The notes: generated by a model not told the origin, from the letters alone. A stretch of 64,000 nt of DNA from JABSOG01 sp965277695 (GCA_965277695.1 CBDIDQ010000001.1:62001-126000), one strand, 5' to 3'; shown: positions 1-9,361, numbered from the stretch's first letter. A program made the numbers and translations.

Positions 1-1
1 C

Positions 2-895
2 AAGGATGCTCACGAATACCTTAAACAAGCAGACATCGCGTTATATGTCGCTAAGAAACGCGGTAGAAACCTGATCCATTGCTATTCTCATGAAGATAAA
101 GAAAGCGAAGATTTCAAAAACAGTGTTGAATGGGCTCACAAGCTCCAAGAAGCCATTATCAATGACAACATTGTAATGCACTTCCAACCTATTATTGATA
201 TCCGCACTGAGCGAGTGAAGTACTTTGAAGCCCTCGTTAGGCTGACACTTGACGGTAATATGATTTTCCCCGGACAATTTATTCCGGCACTCGAACGAGC
301 TGAGGATATTCATTTACTCGATCACCAAGTTGTCTCCAAAACCATCTGGATGCTCAAAGAGTACCCTTGTCTGAAAAAAGTAGCGATTAACTTGTCAGCA
401 CAAGCGTTCAGCGATGAACGTTTATTGCCAATTATTGAGTCTAAACTAGAAAAACATGATGTTTCTCCACAACGGATCATATTTGAGTTAACCGAATCGG
501 CCAGTTTGACCAATTTGGCAGCCACCCAACGGATGATCTCTCGTCTGACCGAAATCGGGTGTGCCTTTTCTATTGATGATTTTGGCACCGGTTTCAGTAC
601 TTTTGCCTACTTAAAAGAATTACCTGCTGACAGCGTTAAGATCGATGGTTCATTTGTTAAAGACATGCTCAACGACCCGATTGATTTGGCACTAGTCAAA
701 GCAATTAAAGAAGTTGCCCATTCACTGGACAAAAAATCAGTCGCCGAATTTGTCGAAAATAAAGCCATACTCGAAAAGCTAAAAGAAATTGGTGTCGATT
801 ATGCGCAGGGTTATTACATCAGCAAACCGTTACCAATTGACCAAATAATAGAAACCTATGGCAGCGGAAACGGTGAACAAAAAGCCTTTCAATAA
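2..895 (+). CDS. GGDEF/EAL cyclic-di-GMP signalling protein, 3' part
   Basis: The gene is cut by the left window edge. The reading frame is open from base 2, and the visible 297 codons start with the tail of a GGDEF domain (ADIALYVAKKRGRN), so the ATG at 176 is internal. An EAL phosphodiesterase domain follows, with the signature EAL (about residue 75 of the visible part), FELTES, the metal-binding DDFGTG, KIDGSF and QGYYISKP motifs. The family's AEGVE-type motif reads AEFVE here. The key acidic residues appear present, so the EAL domain is probably an active c-di-GMP phosphodiesterase. Whether the GGDEF half is active cannot be judged. It is in the same direction as the next gene, but 516 bases separate them, so they are probably independent. 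Confidence 0.93.
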   Translation, partial: KDAHEYLKQADIALYVAKKRGRNLIHCYSHEDKESEDFKNSVEWAHKLQEAIINDNIVMHFQPIIDIRTERVKYFEALVRLTLDGNMIFPGQFIPALERAEDIHLLDHQVVSKTIWMLKEYPCLKKVAINLSAQAFSDERLLPIIESKLEKHDVSPQRIIFELTESASLTNLAATQRMISRLTEIGCAFSIDDFGTGFSTFAYLKELPADSVKIDGSFVKDMLNDPIDLALVKAIKEVAHSLDKKSVAEFVENKAILEKLKEIGVDYAQGYYISKPLPIDQIIETYGSGNGEQKAFQ

Positions 896-1411
896 CCCCC
901 TCCCCGGTTAAATTATCCGGTTAAACTGACAGAAAAATCGTCTTTGGCTTACAAAGAAAAGAGACATTGACGATTTCCCATAAAATAAATTGCCTTTATG
1001 ACGTTTATTTTTAGGTAAATGAATCGACACAATAACCAAGCCCACACAAAAATACCGAATATAACTTTATTCAATTAAAACATAGACTTATGCAAAGTAA
1101 ATCCTCCAGACAGTTAATTTGCAAAAAAAATTTCAATAAAAAGATAAAAAAAATCGTCCCCCTATCAACTTTTTTGTGTTAGTCAAGTCACAAAATTAAC
1201 ATTTCATTCACATCTTTCCCGGCTGATCAGACTAGCTTTCTGACTGGTTAATATTTATACTTTAAATTCTTCTCTAGCTGAACCTGTGCATTTACCTAAA
1301 CGAAAGTAAAGGGACTTGACGGGTTTATTTTTTAAATCGGACACACGGAAGCCATCAATAAGAAGCAATGGAACGTCGCATTAAATATAACAATTTGTGG
1401 GGTAGTAAAAA
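896..1411. other. 516-base AT-rich intergenic region upstream of the ThDP operon
   Basis: I see no coding frame worth calling. An 8-base complementary pair (AAATCGTC at 935-942, GACGATTT at 969-976) with a 26-base loop might terminate the upstream gene, but it lacks a T-run. A TTGACG hexamer at 1316-1321 has no well-placed -10 partner. The length suggests that control of the downstream operon lies here, but no operator can be named. Confidence 0.5.
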
Positions 1412-3199
1412 ATGGGTATGACTGAATCACCTATCATTGAAGGAGAACTTCAGGCAGCTGAGGTTTACACGACAGCCGACTTAATCGTCGAGTATTTATA
1501 TCATTTGGGTGTAGAATTTGTCTTTGGCGTCCCTGGTGGGGCGATAGAACCACTTTATAATGCACTGGCACGTAGTGCCCGCAAAGGCGGCCCAAGGGCT
1601 GTTGTTGCAAGACATGAATCGGGTGCTGCTTTTATGGCTGATGGTTATGCCAGAGAAACAGGTAAACTCGGTGTCGTTTGCGCAACCACAGGACCAGGCT
1701 CAACCAATCTTATTACCGGCGTCGCCAGCGCACTGGCCGACAACGTTCCTTTGTTAGTTATCACCGCACAAACACCACTGCCAAAATTCGGCAAAGGTGC
1801 CCTCCAAGACTCTTCCTGCGCCGCTATTGATACCGTTGGTATGTTCCGCCACTGTACACGCTTCAATACACTAGTAAGCCATTCGGAACAGCTAGAAAGC
1901 AAGCTGATTTCAGCCTTAATGGCCACTCACCGGATCCCCAAAGGCCCCGTTCATATCAGTATTCCATCAGATATTTTACGACTACCTTCCGAGAGCAAAC
2001 CTCATGTAAGACCCGAGGCGTTATTACATGACTTCACTCTCAAAGACAAAGCGGCATTAGACAAGCTCAATGATGAATTGGGCAAAGTCGATAAAATCGT
2101 TTTGTTCCTTGGTGATGGTTGCGGTACTGCCGCTGAAGAAATTATGCGCTTTGCCGAGCTGGTCAACGCGCCTTTTGCTACAGGTCCCATGGGCAAACGT
2201 TGGGTCGACGAAACCCACCCGTTATATCGGGGCGTCTTCGGCTTTGCTGGCCATGAGGATGCACAGGAGCTGTTCAGAAATGAAGAAGTCGAGTTGGTGC
2301 TAGCCATAGGTGCCTCACTCGGTGAAATTGGCACCGGTGGCTGGGCCGACACCTTGCTAAACGAAAGAATGATCCACATTGATTCATCAGTAGAACATTT
2401 TACCCGCTCTCCGATGGCAAAATTACATGTTTGCGGTCACTTAAAAGCGGTTTTCAACAAGTTAATCGACAACGTTCAGCAGGCAAGAAACTGGGGTCGA
2501 ACTTGGAATGGTATTAAACTAAAAGACCATTCTGATCTAAACCCTTTCGGTGGCAAATTTGCTATTGATGACTTACCAGCAACTCGTTGTGATTTGGCCC
2601 CCGTCAAACCACAACGCCTATTCGCTCATCTGGCTAAAATCTTACCTCAGGGCACCCGAACCTTCTTTGAAGCGGGTAACTCTTGGGCTTGGGGCACACA
2701 TTATTATCAGCGCCCAGAGTCTGATGGCAGCTATCGTATTGCGATGGGTTTTGGTTCCATGGGTTGGGCGATTGGTGCTGCTATCGGCTCCGCACTGGCT
2801 TGCAGAAACAACCCCACCGTTTGCTTTACTGGTGATGGCAGTTATTTGATGAGTGGTCAAGAAATAACCACTGCTGCGCAAGAAAAACTCCCTGTGGTAT
2901 ACATTGTGCTCAACGATGCCGCGTTGGGCATGGTAATGCATGGACAACGGCTGGGCGGTGCAGAACAAATTGGTTTTAAACTCAATACAATCAATTATGC
3001 TGCCATGGCAGAAGCCATGGGCATTCAAGGCATTGTGGTCGAAACACCGCAAGAATTGGATGCGATTGATTTTGACCAATTGTTTGCAAAGGACGGCCCT
3101 ACCCTGATCGACGTCCGTATTGATGCCGAACAGGTACCGCCGATGGGCTCACGGGTTAAAGATTTGGCCCAGGATGAATCAGCAACACCAGGCGGATAA
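1412..3199 (+). CDS. ThDP-dependent acetolactate-synthase-like enzyme
   Basis: A 595-residue protein with the three-domain plan of the acetolactate synthase / pyruvate oxidase family. The N-terminal PYR domain carries the conserved activating glutamate (E69 in RHESGAAF). The C-terminal PP domain carries the ThDP/Mg motif, starting GDGS near residue 474 and ending in ND. Known family members decarboxylate pyruvate or another 2-oxoacid and add the activated aldehyde to an acceptor. Neither substrate nor acceptor can be read from the sequence. The start is supported by GTGGGG at 1397-1402. No small regulatory (ilvN-like) subunit is present. Instead two citrate-synthase-fold genes and an asparagine-synthetase-like gene follow in the same direction, which argues against a role in branched-chain amino acid synthesis. 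Sulfoacetaldehyde acetyltransferase-like and carboxyethylarginine-synthase-like roles are alternatives. Confidence 0.85.
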   Translation: MGMTESPIIEGELQAAEVYTTADLIVEYLYHLGVEFVFGVPGGAIEPLYNALARSARKGGPRAVVARHESGAAFMADGYARETGKLGVVCATTGPGSTNLITGVASALADNVPLLVITAQTPLPKFGKGALQDSSCAAIDTVGMFRHCTRFNTLVSHSEQLESKLISALMATHRIPKGPVHISIPSDILRLPSESKPHVRPEALLHDFTLKDKAALDKLNDELGKVDKIVLFLGDGCGTAAEEIMRFAELVNAPFATGPMGKRWVDETHPLYRGVFGFAGHEDAQELFRNEEVELVLAIGASLGEIGTGGWADTLLNERMIHIDSSVEHFTRSPMAKLHVCGHLKAVFNKLIDNVQQARNWGRTWNGIKLKDHSDLNPFGGKFAIDDLPATRCDLAPVKPQRLFAHLAKILPQGTRTFFEAGNSWAWGTHYYQRPESDGSYRIAMGFGSMGWAIGAAIGSALACRNNPTVCFTGDGSYLMSGQEITTAAQEKLPVVYIVLNDAALGMVMHGQRLGGAEQIGFKLNTINYAAMAEAMGIQGIVVETPQELDAIDFDQLFAKDGPTLIDVRIDAEQVPPMGSRVKDLAQDESATPGG

Positions 3200-3317
3200 A
3201 TAGTCCTGCCAGTCAACCGAATAGTGGTCATTGTCATACTGTAAATATTTGTTTCAGCTGCAATGGCCACCAGCCCTGCCAAACCATATTTTTCCTCCTT
3301 ATACACAAGGTGAAACT

Positions 3318-4136
3318 ATGAGCAAAGCGATAAACCAAAATACCACCACAGACAAAAATTTCGGTTACGCCAAAAAAACCTCAACAGCGATCTGGTATGA
3401 AAAACCTTCAGACAATAACCCCTACGTTGCTCAAGAGCGTCGGCTGCATGGCTATAACATGCTTGAGCTATGCCAAAACAGTAGCTTTGCCGAAGTTTTC
3501 TTGTTGCTGTTTAAAGGTGAGCTACCAACGCCTCAACAATCGACTTTATTTGATAATATGATGATCGCATTTATCAGCCCTGGTGTTCGCCACCCAGCGA
3601 CTAGGGCAGCCATGACAGCTGGCATCAGTAAAACCAATACACCACACCTGCTACCTGTCGGATTAATGGTGCTCGGTGGAGAACAAAGTGGCTCCGCCGA
3701 TGTTGAACAAACCATGCATTTCATTAAACAACACCAACACACTGAGGTGTCGAGTTTTATCAACCAAAACCCAATGACAAAACCCCATGATGACGGGCAA
3801 GACTGGCTCCCCTACCCCGGTATCGGCTCAACCTACGGCAGCAAAGATTTGATAACCGATGAGCTGGCTAACCATTTTTCGAATTTTGCAGCTACAGCTC
3901 AAGCTTTTAATTGGGTCACACAACTCATCGAGAAAATTAACCAGCCTCAAATTAGCTGGCTGTCGACAGGTTTATTTGCTGCCCTACTGCTGGACTTGGG
4001 GATCCCGCCTAGAGAAGGCGGCACCCTGTTTCAATTAATCAGTGCTCCCGGTCTGGCAGCCCATGCTTTGGAACAAACCCATAAACCCATTTCTTCAATG
4101 CCTTTTTTGGATGATGATCAATATGTCCTCAAGTAA
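3318..4136 (+). CDS. short citrate-synthase-fold protein A, catalytic residues apparently lost
   Basis: 272 residues from the ATG at 3318, preceded by AAGGTG; an in-frame start at 3231 would have no good ribosome site. Residues 43-70 (HGYNMLELCQNSSFAEV...LLFKGELP) match the small-domain motif of citrate synthases. The length is closer to stand-alone citryl-CoA lyase (about 260 residues) than to full citrate synthase. By eye, the segment for the first catalytic histidine (family LHGGAN) reads GGEQSGSA (120-127), the second (GFGHRVY) reads GIGSTYG (168-174), and the aspartate region reads QISWLSTG (211-218). All three catalytic residues therefore appear replaced. The stop overlaps the next gene by 14 bases. 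The function is unknown: a non-canonical acyl-CoA condensing or lyase subunit, or a partner subunit of protein B. Confidence 0.75.
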   Translation: MSKAINQNTTTDKNFGYAKKTSTAIWYEKPSDNNPYVAQERRLHGYNMLELCQNSSFAEVFLLLFKGELPTPQQSTLFDNMMIAFISPGVRHPATRAAMTAGISKTNTPHLLPVGLMVLGGEQSGSADVEQTMHFIKQHQHTEVSSFINQNPMTKPHDDGQDWLPYPGIGSTYGSKDLITDELANHFSNFAATAQAFNWVTQLIEKINQPQISWLSTGLFAALLLDLGIPPREGGTLFQLISAPGLAAHALEQTHKPISSMPFLDDDQYVLK

Positions 4137-4974
4137 CGCTTCAACCCATATCGCTACTAATACCTTAGCAACTGATATCACCTTTTGGGATAAAAAAAGG
4201 AATAAAATTGAAACGACAGTCGGTAAATGGATTGGTGGTGAAGAAGTCACCTGCTATGGCCATAAAATCATTGAAGATTTAATTGGCAATATTTCTTACG
4301 TGCAAATGCTGATTTTAAGTGCCACTGGCCGCTTGGTTGACAAAAGAGTCGCCCAGTGGATAGAGGGCAACCTCATTGGCCTGAGCTATCCTGATGCCCG
4401 AATATGGTGTAATCAAATTGGTTCACTGGCTGGTACCAGCAAAACCTCGATAGCAGCCGCAACCATAGCAGGAAGTCTGGCAGCTGATTCACGAGCATAT
4501 GGTTGCCAAACCAACAAAGTGGCGATCCAATTTATCAAACAGGCATTATCAGATCATAAAAATGGCCAATCAATCGCAGATATTATCAAGCATAGTAAAC
4601 ACAAAAATAACAAACCGGATATTTCAGGTTTCGCCCGACCCGTCAATAGAACAGATGAACGTATTGCGCCTTATGAAAAAATGCGCAAAGCGTTGGGCTT
4701 TGACATTGGTGAGCATCTGGCATTGGCCTTTAGACTCGATGATTATCTGGCATCAAACAATGGATTAGGCATGAATTCGGGGGGATATGCTTCAGCTTTT
4801 CTCGCCGATCAGGGGTTCAGCGCCGATGAAGTCTATCACATAAAGTCACTTTCAGTTGCCAGTGGTGTGATGGCCTGTGCCATCGACAACGAAAAAAAAG
4901 GGCCGAATACATTTTTACCACTTCAATGTGAAGACATTGAATATGTGGGTCATCCACCTAGAACACTAGACTAA
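4123..4974 (+). CDS. short citrate-synthase-fold protein B, catalytic residues apparently lost
   Basis: 283 residues from the ATG at 4123, overlapping the end of protein A by 14 bases; ATGs at 4111 and 4114 are alternatives, and none has a strong ribosome site, so translation may be coupled to A. Family signs are YGHKIIEDLIGNISYVQ (45-61), GTSKTSIAAAT (104-114) and the citrate-synthase-like C-terminus YVGHPPRTLD. The expected LHGGAN reads CQTNKV (128-133), GFGHRVY reads GFARPVN (169-175), and the aspartate region reads MNSGG (217-221), so the canonical triad is absent here too. Citrate synthase active sites form within a dimer, so A and B may be a heterodimer. This is inferred from the overlap and from shared ancestry, not shown. 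Confidence 0.75.
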   Translation: MSSSNASTHIATNTLATDITFWDKKRNKIETTVGKWIGGEEVTCYGHKIIEDLIGNISYVQMLILSATGRLVDKRVAQWIEGNLIGLSYPDARIWCNQIGSLAGTSKTSIAAATIAGSLAADSRAYGCQTNKVAIQFIKQALSDHKNGQSIADIIKHSKHKNNKPDISGFARPVNRTDERIAPYEKMRKALGFDIGEHLALAFRLDDYLASNNGLGMNSGGYASAFLADQGFSADEVYHIKSLSVASGVMACAIDNEKKGPNTFLPLQCEDIEYVGHPPRTLD

Positions 4975-5003
4975 AACACTTAACCAAAAAGTAGGGGTAA
5001 GCT

Positions 5004-6911
5004 ATGTGTGGTATTTTATCCGTTTATTCAGCGGGCTCAGACATTAATGAAAGCAAAATTAAAAATGGACTGGAAACATTACATCACAGGGGACCCGATC
5101 ACAGCGGTTACTGGCTATCAGCCGAAAAAACCGTCGTTCTTGGCCATACCAGATTAAGTATTATTGATTTGAGTACTGGTGATCAACCTTTATCAAACAG
5201 TGATAATACGCTGCACTTAGTCGTCAATGGTGAATTTTACGACTTCGAAAAAATCAGGACCGATTTACAAGCTAAAGGCTATCAATTCAAGACTGGATCC
5301 GACAGTGAAATAGCACTTTATTTATACGAAGAGTATGGCACCGCCTGCCTTCAATACTTACGGGGTGAGTTCGCCTTTACCCTGTGGGACGAAAACAATA
5401 AAACGCTTTTTGCCGCCCGCGACCGCTTTGGCATTAATCCACTTTTTTATGCCGAGTATCAGGGTAAGCTATACTTGGCCTCAGAAATCAAAGCACTGCT
5501 AGCCGCTGGCGTACCTGCAACCTGGGATACCAGCGCTTACCTCAACCGCTCTTTTTTCTATGGTGACAACACGCTATTTAAAGGTATCCAACAAATTCCG
5601 CCCGGTCATTTCCTACTGGCGACTGAATCGGGTATCAAGCTCAGCAAATACTGGGATTTTAATTACCCGGTAGATGCCGACATCAAAGAGTGTCCTGAAA
5701 GTGAATCAATAGAAAGCCTGCGTGAAAGCCTGCTCGAAGCCACAGAAACCCGTTTACGCGCGGACGTGCCAGTCGGTGTTTATCTCAGTGGTGGAGTAGA
5801 CTCATGTGCCATACTAGGCATGACATCACATTTAAGAGAGCAACCTATAGATGCCTTTACTTTGTCTTTTTCAGACAAAGATTACGACGAAGCCACCATT
5901 GCACAGAAAATGGCAAAACACACCAATGCCAAGCACCATATTATTCCTATAACGCAAGAACAACTGGCAGACAATTTTTCAGCGGCCATAAAGCACGGCG
6001 AAACCTTTAGCATGAATGCTCATAACGCAGCAAAATTTGTTCTCAGCAAAGAAGTCCGTAAAAGTGGTATTGTAGTGGTGTTAACTGGTGAAGGTGCTGA
6101 TGAAGTATTTGGTGGCTATGCCGGATTTAGGAATGACTTGCTCAACCATACCAGTAACCAAACCAACAAAAACCAGCAATTGAGTCAATTAAAAAGTGGT
6201 AACAAGGTCTCTGCCGGATTGCATATCGCCAGTGGTCAAGTAGAAGGTGTCGAGTTCATAAAGAAACATCTTGGATTTGAACCCAGCTGGCTAATGCCCA
6301 TGGCTCAAATGTTTACTCAATTAACCGAATTATTTGACGATAACAGCCTAGATAAATTAGGTCGGGGCCATCCGATTAAACACTTTATCAATCAGTTAGA
6401 CTTCAATCAGATAAAAGGGCTCAACCCGGTTCATGCTTCAATGTATATGCTATCCAAAGCCGCTTTGCCCAATTATATTCTCAGTAACCTCAGTGACAGA
6501 ATGGAAATGGCAAACTCACTGGAAGGACGCCTGCCATTTCTCGATCATAAAGTCATTGAAAAAGTAGTCAAAATGCCGGTTAATTTGAAAATAAAAGCAG
6601 GCGTAGAAAAGTACATTTTACGTGAAGCCGTCAGACCCTTTGTGATTGACGAAGTATACAAACGAGAAAAACATCCGTTTTTGGCACCGCCCAGTGTGAT
6701 CTTACCCGAGGAAAAGCTCTACCAATTGGTTCAGGATACTTTGCGTAGTTCACTTTTGGATGACTTGCCCTTTTTCAATAAACAAAAAGTCATTGCCTAT
6801 CTGGACAATTCCACTAAACAACCCCAAGAGAAATGGCCCGCTGTTGAAGCGATATTATTGGAAGTATTGAGTTTGTGCCTGTTGCAACAGCATTATAAAT
6901 TAGCAGCATAG
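5004..6911 (+). CDS. glutamine-hydrolysing asparagine-synthetase-like amidotransferase
   Basis: 635 residues with an AsnB-type layout. The start MCGI supplies the N-terminal nucleophile cysteine of class II glutaminases, followed by HHRGPD, HTRLSI and VVNGEFYD. The synthetase domain has the ATP-pyrophosphatase loop SGGVDS (about 262-267), GEGADEVFGG and LEGRLPFLDH. Both half-sites look intact, so glutamine-dependent, ATP-dependent amidation of a carboxylate is expected. The ribosome site is GGGGTAAGCT before ATG. It lies 29 bases after citrate-synthase-like B and is probably the last gene of the operon. Housekeeping asparagine synthesis is possible, but the position after the ThDP and citrate-synthase-like genes favours amidation of the pathway's product. 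Unlike beta-lactam synthetases, it keeps the glutaminase cysteine. Confidence 0.9.
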   Translation: MCGILSVYSAGSDINESKIKNGLETLHHRGPDHSGYWLSAEKTVVLGHTRLSIIDLSTGDQPLSNSDNTLHLVVNGEFYDFEKIRTDLQAKGYQFKTGSDSEIALYLYEEYGTACLQYLRGEFAFTLWDENNKTLFAARDRFGINPLFYAEYQGKLYLASEIKALLAAGVPATWDTSAYLNRSFFYGDNTLFKGIQQIPPGHFLLATESGIKLSKYWDFNYPVDADIKECPESESIESLRESLLEATETRLRADVPVGVYLSGGVDSCAILGMTSHLREQPIDAFTLSFSDKDYDEATIAQKMAKHTNAKHHIIPITQEQLADNFSAAIKHGETFSMNAHNAAKFVLSKEVRKSGIVVVLTGEGADEVFGGYAGFRNDLLNHTSNQTNKNQQLSQLKSGNKVSAGLHIASGQVEGVEFIKKHLGFEPSWLMPMAQMFTQLTELFDDNSLDKLGRGHPIKHFINQLDFNQIKGLNPVHASMYMLSKAALPNYILSNLSDRMEMANSLEGRLPFLDHKVIEKVVKMPVNLKIKAGVEKYILREAVRPFVIDEVYKREKHPFLAPPSVILPEEKLYQLVQDTLRSSLLDDLPFFNKQKVIAYLDNSTKQPQEKWPAVEAILLEVLSLCLLQQHYKLAA

Positions 6912-6933
6912 TCACATAGTCAACTAAATTGAC

Positions 6934-6964
6934 AAAGTGCCCCTCTTCTTGATGGGGTTACTTT
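6934..6964. terminator. possible bidirectional terminator between convergent genes
   Basis: AAAGT..CCC and GGGG..ACTTT can pair around a TCTTCTTGAT loop, with an internal mismatch. The site lies between the converging asparagine-synthetase-like and TonB-receptor genes. There is no long T-run, so support is weak. Confidence 0.35.
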
Positions 6965-6983
6965 GGTATTTGCACCAGCCGCT

Positions 6984-9122
6984 TTAAAACGTCTTTTGTA
7001 TTCCAACAAAAACCGACGTACCAGCCTGTGGCAAATCATTCGGAATACCGACGCCGCCACTGGCCTCTGATGGACCTAAACTAGGTTCTCTGATATCTTC
7101 ATCAAAAGCATTATTAACCTTTACCTGAAGATCAACCCCTTCAAAAATCTCATGGTAATTTAACACAAAGCCAACACTGGTATAAGAACCCGTTGCGCTC
7201 CTGCTATCAAGATGGTTCCTCTCTTGTTTACCGATATGCCAGATTTCAGTATTCAAGGTAACAGAATCGGTTACAGACCAGATTAGCTGAGCATAGTATT
7301 GATTATTTGGTGCCCCTCCCAAGTCATCTTTACCGACGATCTCTCTTTTTTCCGTATTCTGATAAGCGTAGTTCGCCAATAAATTCAATGAGTCAGTTAT
7401 TCTGTAATTCAGTTCAAACTCCAAACCACGACCCGTAAGCTCACCACTGTTTTGTGCAGTTGCAGTGCCGCCCGGATCAGGAAAAAAATCAATTAAATCT
7501 TCAGCCTTAAAATAATAAAGATTTAAATCAATATGAATTTGTGGTGAGAATTGATAGTTAAAAGCCACTTCGTAGGTATCAATAGTCTCTGGTTCTACAT
7601 CTGGATTACCCAATCCGACCGGATTGTTAACAATAAGCGTTTCACCAATAGAAGGTGCCCTAAAAGCGCGGCCATAAAGGAACTTGGTACTCAAATTACG
7701 ATTTGTCGCCCAAACAAGCGCCAAACGAGGGTTTACTGTCGAGCCAAAATCTGAGTAGTCATCATAACGCAAACCAGCGGTAAGCTCCCAATCTGGAGCC
7801 ACTTGTATTTCGTCCTGAATAAAAGCAAAATAGCTGTGCCTGTCAGCTTCTGGTAGGAACACCTCAGCGGTGTCTGAAACATCCACCAATTCACCCAAAT
7901 AAACCCCATTACGAAAGTTTTTGGTCTCCAGCACCCGATAAAGATCCTCATTACGATAACCCCCACCAAAAGTCAGTGTATTCTTGGACAAACCGGTATA
8001 AGTCAGATGCCCTTTAGCCATTTCGTTTTTTTCAAACCACTCCGGATTACCACTAAAGGGCACTGGAAATGCACCAAAAAAGGCACCCGCAGGAAAAAGA
8101 TGCAATTGCCCCATATTCGTTTCATTGGTTCTGTAACTCGACAGGCGTAAATCGGCCTTCCAATCGTCATTTATCTGCTTTAAATAATTAAGGTTAATCA
8201 ATACCCTGTCAGTACCGAGTTTACCATGTGGATCCAGTGCTTTGGCAACACCTTGTCCGGTGCCGATATCTTCCATATTTTGATAACCAAACTTCAGTGT
8301 AAACCCGCCATACGATAAATCAGCTCTCATATCGTATCCTTTGTAACCCACATTGACGCTGCCAGGTGCTAAAGAGATAGCCGGAAAATCAGGATCTGGC
8401 CCGTTACCATCAATGTTACTCTGATTATCCGAATCAATAATCTCATCATGACCATCAGTATCTGTTAGCTCCACAGTCAAAGCCACCTTAAGTTCACCAA
8501 ACTCAAAAGCGGATTGCGCCCAAAGGTCAGTGGAATTAAAACTGCCTCCTCTTACGCCTATTTCTGTTTTTTCGATATCAGAAAACTCCTTGGTGATCAC
8601 ATTAATGACACCAGCAAAAGCATCTGCACCGTGCAATGCAGAACCCGGTCCCCTAATCACCTCAATTCGAGCAATAGCAGTCACTGGAAATGCCCCCCAG
8701 ACAGTGTGGCGATCACCACGCACGACACTAGATATAGGTGTACCATTGACCAGCATTAACGTTTGGGGGTTATATTGTGAAGAAATACCACGGATAGTAA
8801 ATTTGGGGGCCATCAACTCGGAGTTATGGGCAGAATGTAGTCCGGGAACGGTTGCTAGCACTTCGCTTAGGGTTCTATAACCCATTTGTTTGATTTTTTT
8901 AGCGGTAATAACAGAAGCAACAGATGGAGCCTTGGCCAACAATTTTTTGGTGCCAGTTGAAAGGCTAACAAAATCATCATCTCCATAAAAGCCTTCAAAC
9001 TCCTCCTCATCACTCTCTTCGTAACTTTCATCATCACCATAACCATCATCATTAATTTCATTAACGACAGCGTAGGTGTGTAATGGCAGTAACACCGTTA
9101 CTAACAAAGGCCAAACTTTCAT
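6984..9122 (-). CDS. TonB-dependent outer-membrane receptor
   Basis: 712 residues with a signal peptide (about 1-18, ending HTYA). A plug domain follows at about 65-185, with TLSEVLATVPGLHS, FTIRGISSQ, IEVIRGPGSALHGADAFAGVINVITK. The long beta-barrel ends in aromatic QKTF. It takes up an unknown ligand (siderophore, vitamin, sugar or peptide) using TonB energy. An unusual feature is a strongly acidic segment between the signal peptide and the plug (residues about 21-52), about half Asp/Glu, where many receptors have a TonB box. There is no STN domain, so it is not a transducer type. No transport operon sits beside it. It converges on the ThDP operon, so a link to that operon's product is only a possibility. 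Confidence 0.93.
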   Translation of the reverse strand: MKVWPLLVTVLLPLHTYAVVNEINDDGYGDDESYEESDEEEFEGFYGDDDFVSLSTGTKKLLAKAPSVASVITAKKIKQMGYRTLSEVLATVPGLHSAHNSELMAPKFTIRGISSQYNPQTLMLVNGTPISSVVRGDRHTVWGAFPVTAIARIEVIRGPGSALHGADAFAGVINVITKEFSDIEKTEIGVRGGSFNSTDLWAQSAFEFGELKVALTVELTDTDGHDEIIDSDNQSNIDGNGPDPDFPAISLAPGSVNVGYKGYDMRADLSYGGFTLKFGYQNMEDIGTGQGVAKALDPHGKLGTDRVLINLNYLKQINDDWKADLRLSSYRTNETNMGQLHLFPAGAFFGAFPVPFSGNPEWFEKNEMAKGHLTYTGLSKNTLTFGGGYRNEDLYRVLETKNFRNGVYLGELVDVSDTAEVFLPEADRHSYFAFIQDEIQVAPDWELTAGLRYDDYSDFGSTVNPRLALVWATNRNLSTKFLYGRAFRAPSIGETLIVNNPVGLGNPDVEPETIDTYEVAFNYQFSPQIHIDLNLYYFKAEDLIDFFPDPGGTATAQNSGELTGRGLEFELNYRITDSLNLLANYAYQNTEKREIVGKDDLGGAPNNQYYAQLIWSVTDSVTLNTEIWHIGKQERNHLDSRSATGSYTSVGFVLNYHEIFEGVDLQVKVNNAFDEDIREPSLGPSEASGGVGIPNDLPQAGTSVFVGIQKTF

Positions 9123-9361
9123 TTTGTCACCCGTTTTTATTCAAATGTTTTTTAAGGTAAAGTGTTTACTTATTGTAACCGTTTGTTGAAATAACAATTA
9201 ATACTTCAATTAAAACAATAAGTTCACTTTCACCTCTCACTAATATTCAAGTGTAGTATTATTACTTGTATCAGCAAGAAAAACCGTCATTAAATTACAA
9301 ATGAGTCTTAAAAATAACTTTTTTAAAGACATCATTCATCGGCTTAAACGATGATTATTCT

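Noticed and set aside
1316..1344. TTGACG as a promoter of the ThDP operon
   Set aside because: No TATAAT-like hexamer at 16-18 bases; the only AT-rich block is 9 bases away.
2002..2379. Long antisense frames inside the ThDP gene and similar frames elsewhere
   Set aside because: Antisense shadows of well-supported genes, with no motif or ribosome site.
3231..3317. Longer start for citrate-synthase-like protein A at 3231
   Set aside because: The added residues lack family resemblance, while the ATG at 3318 has AAGGTG upstream.
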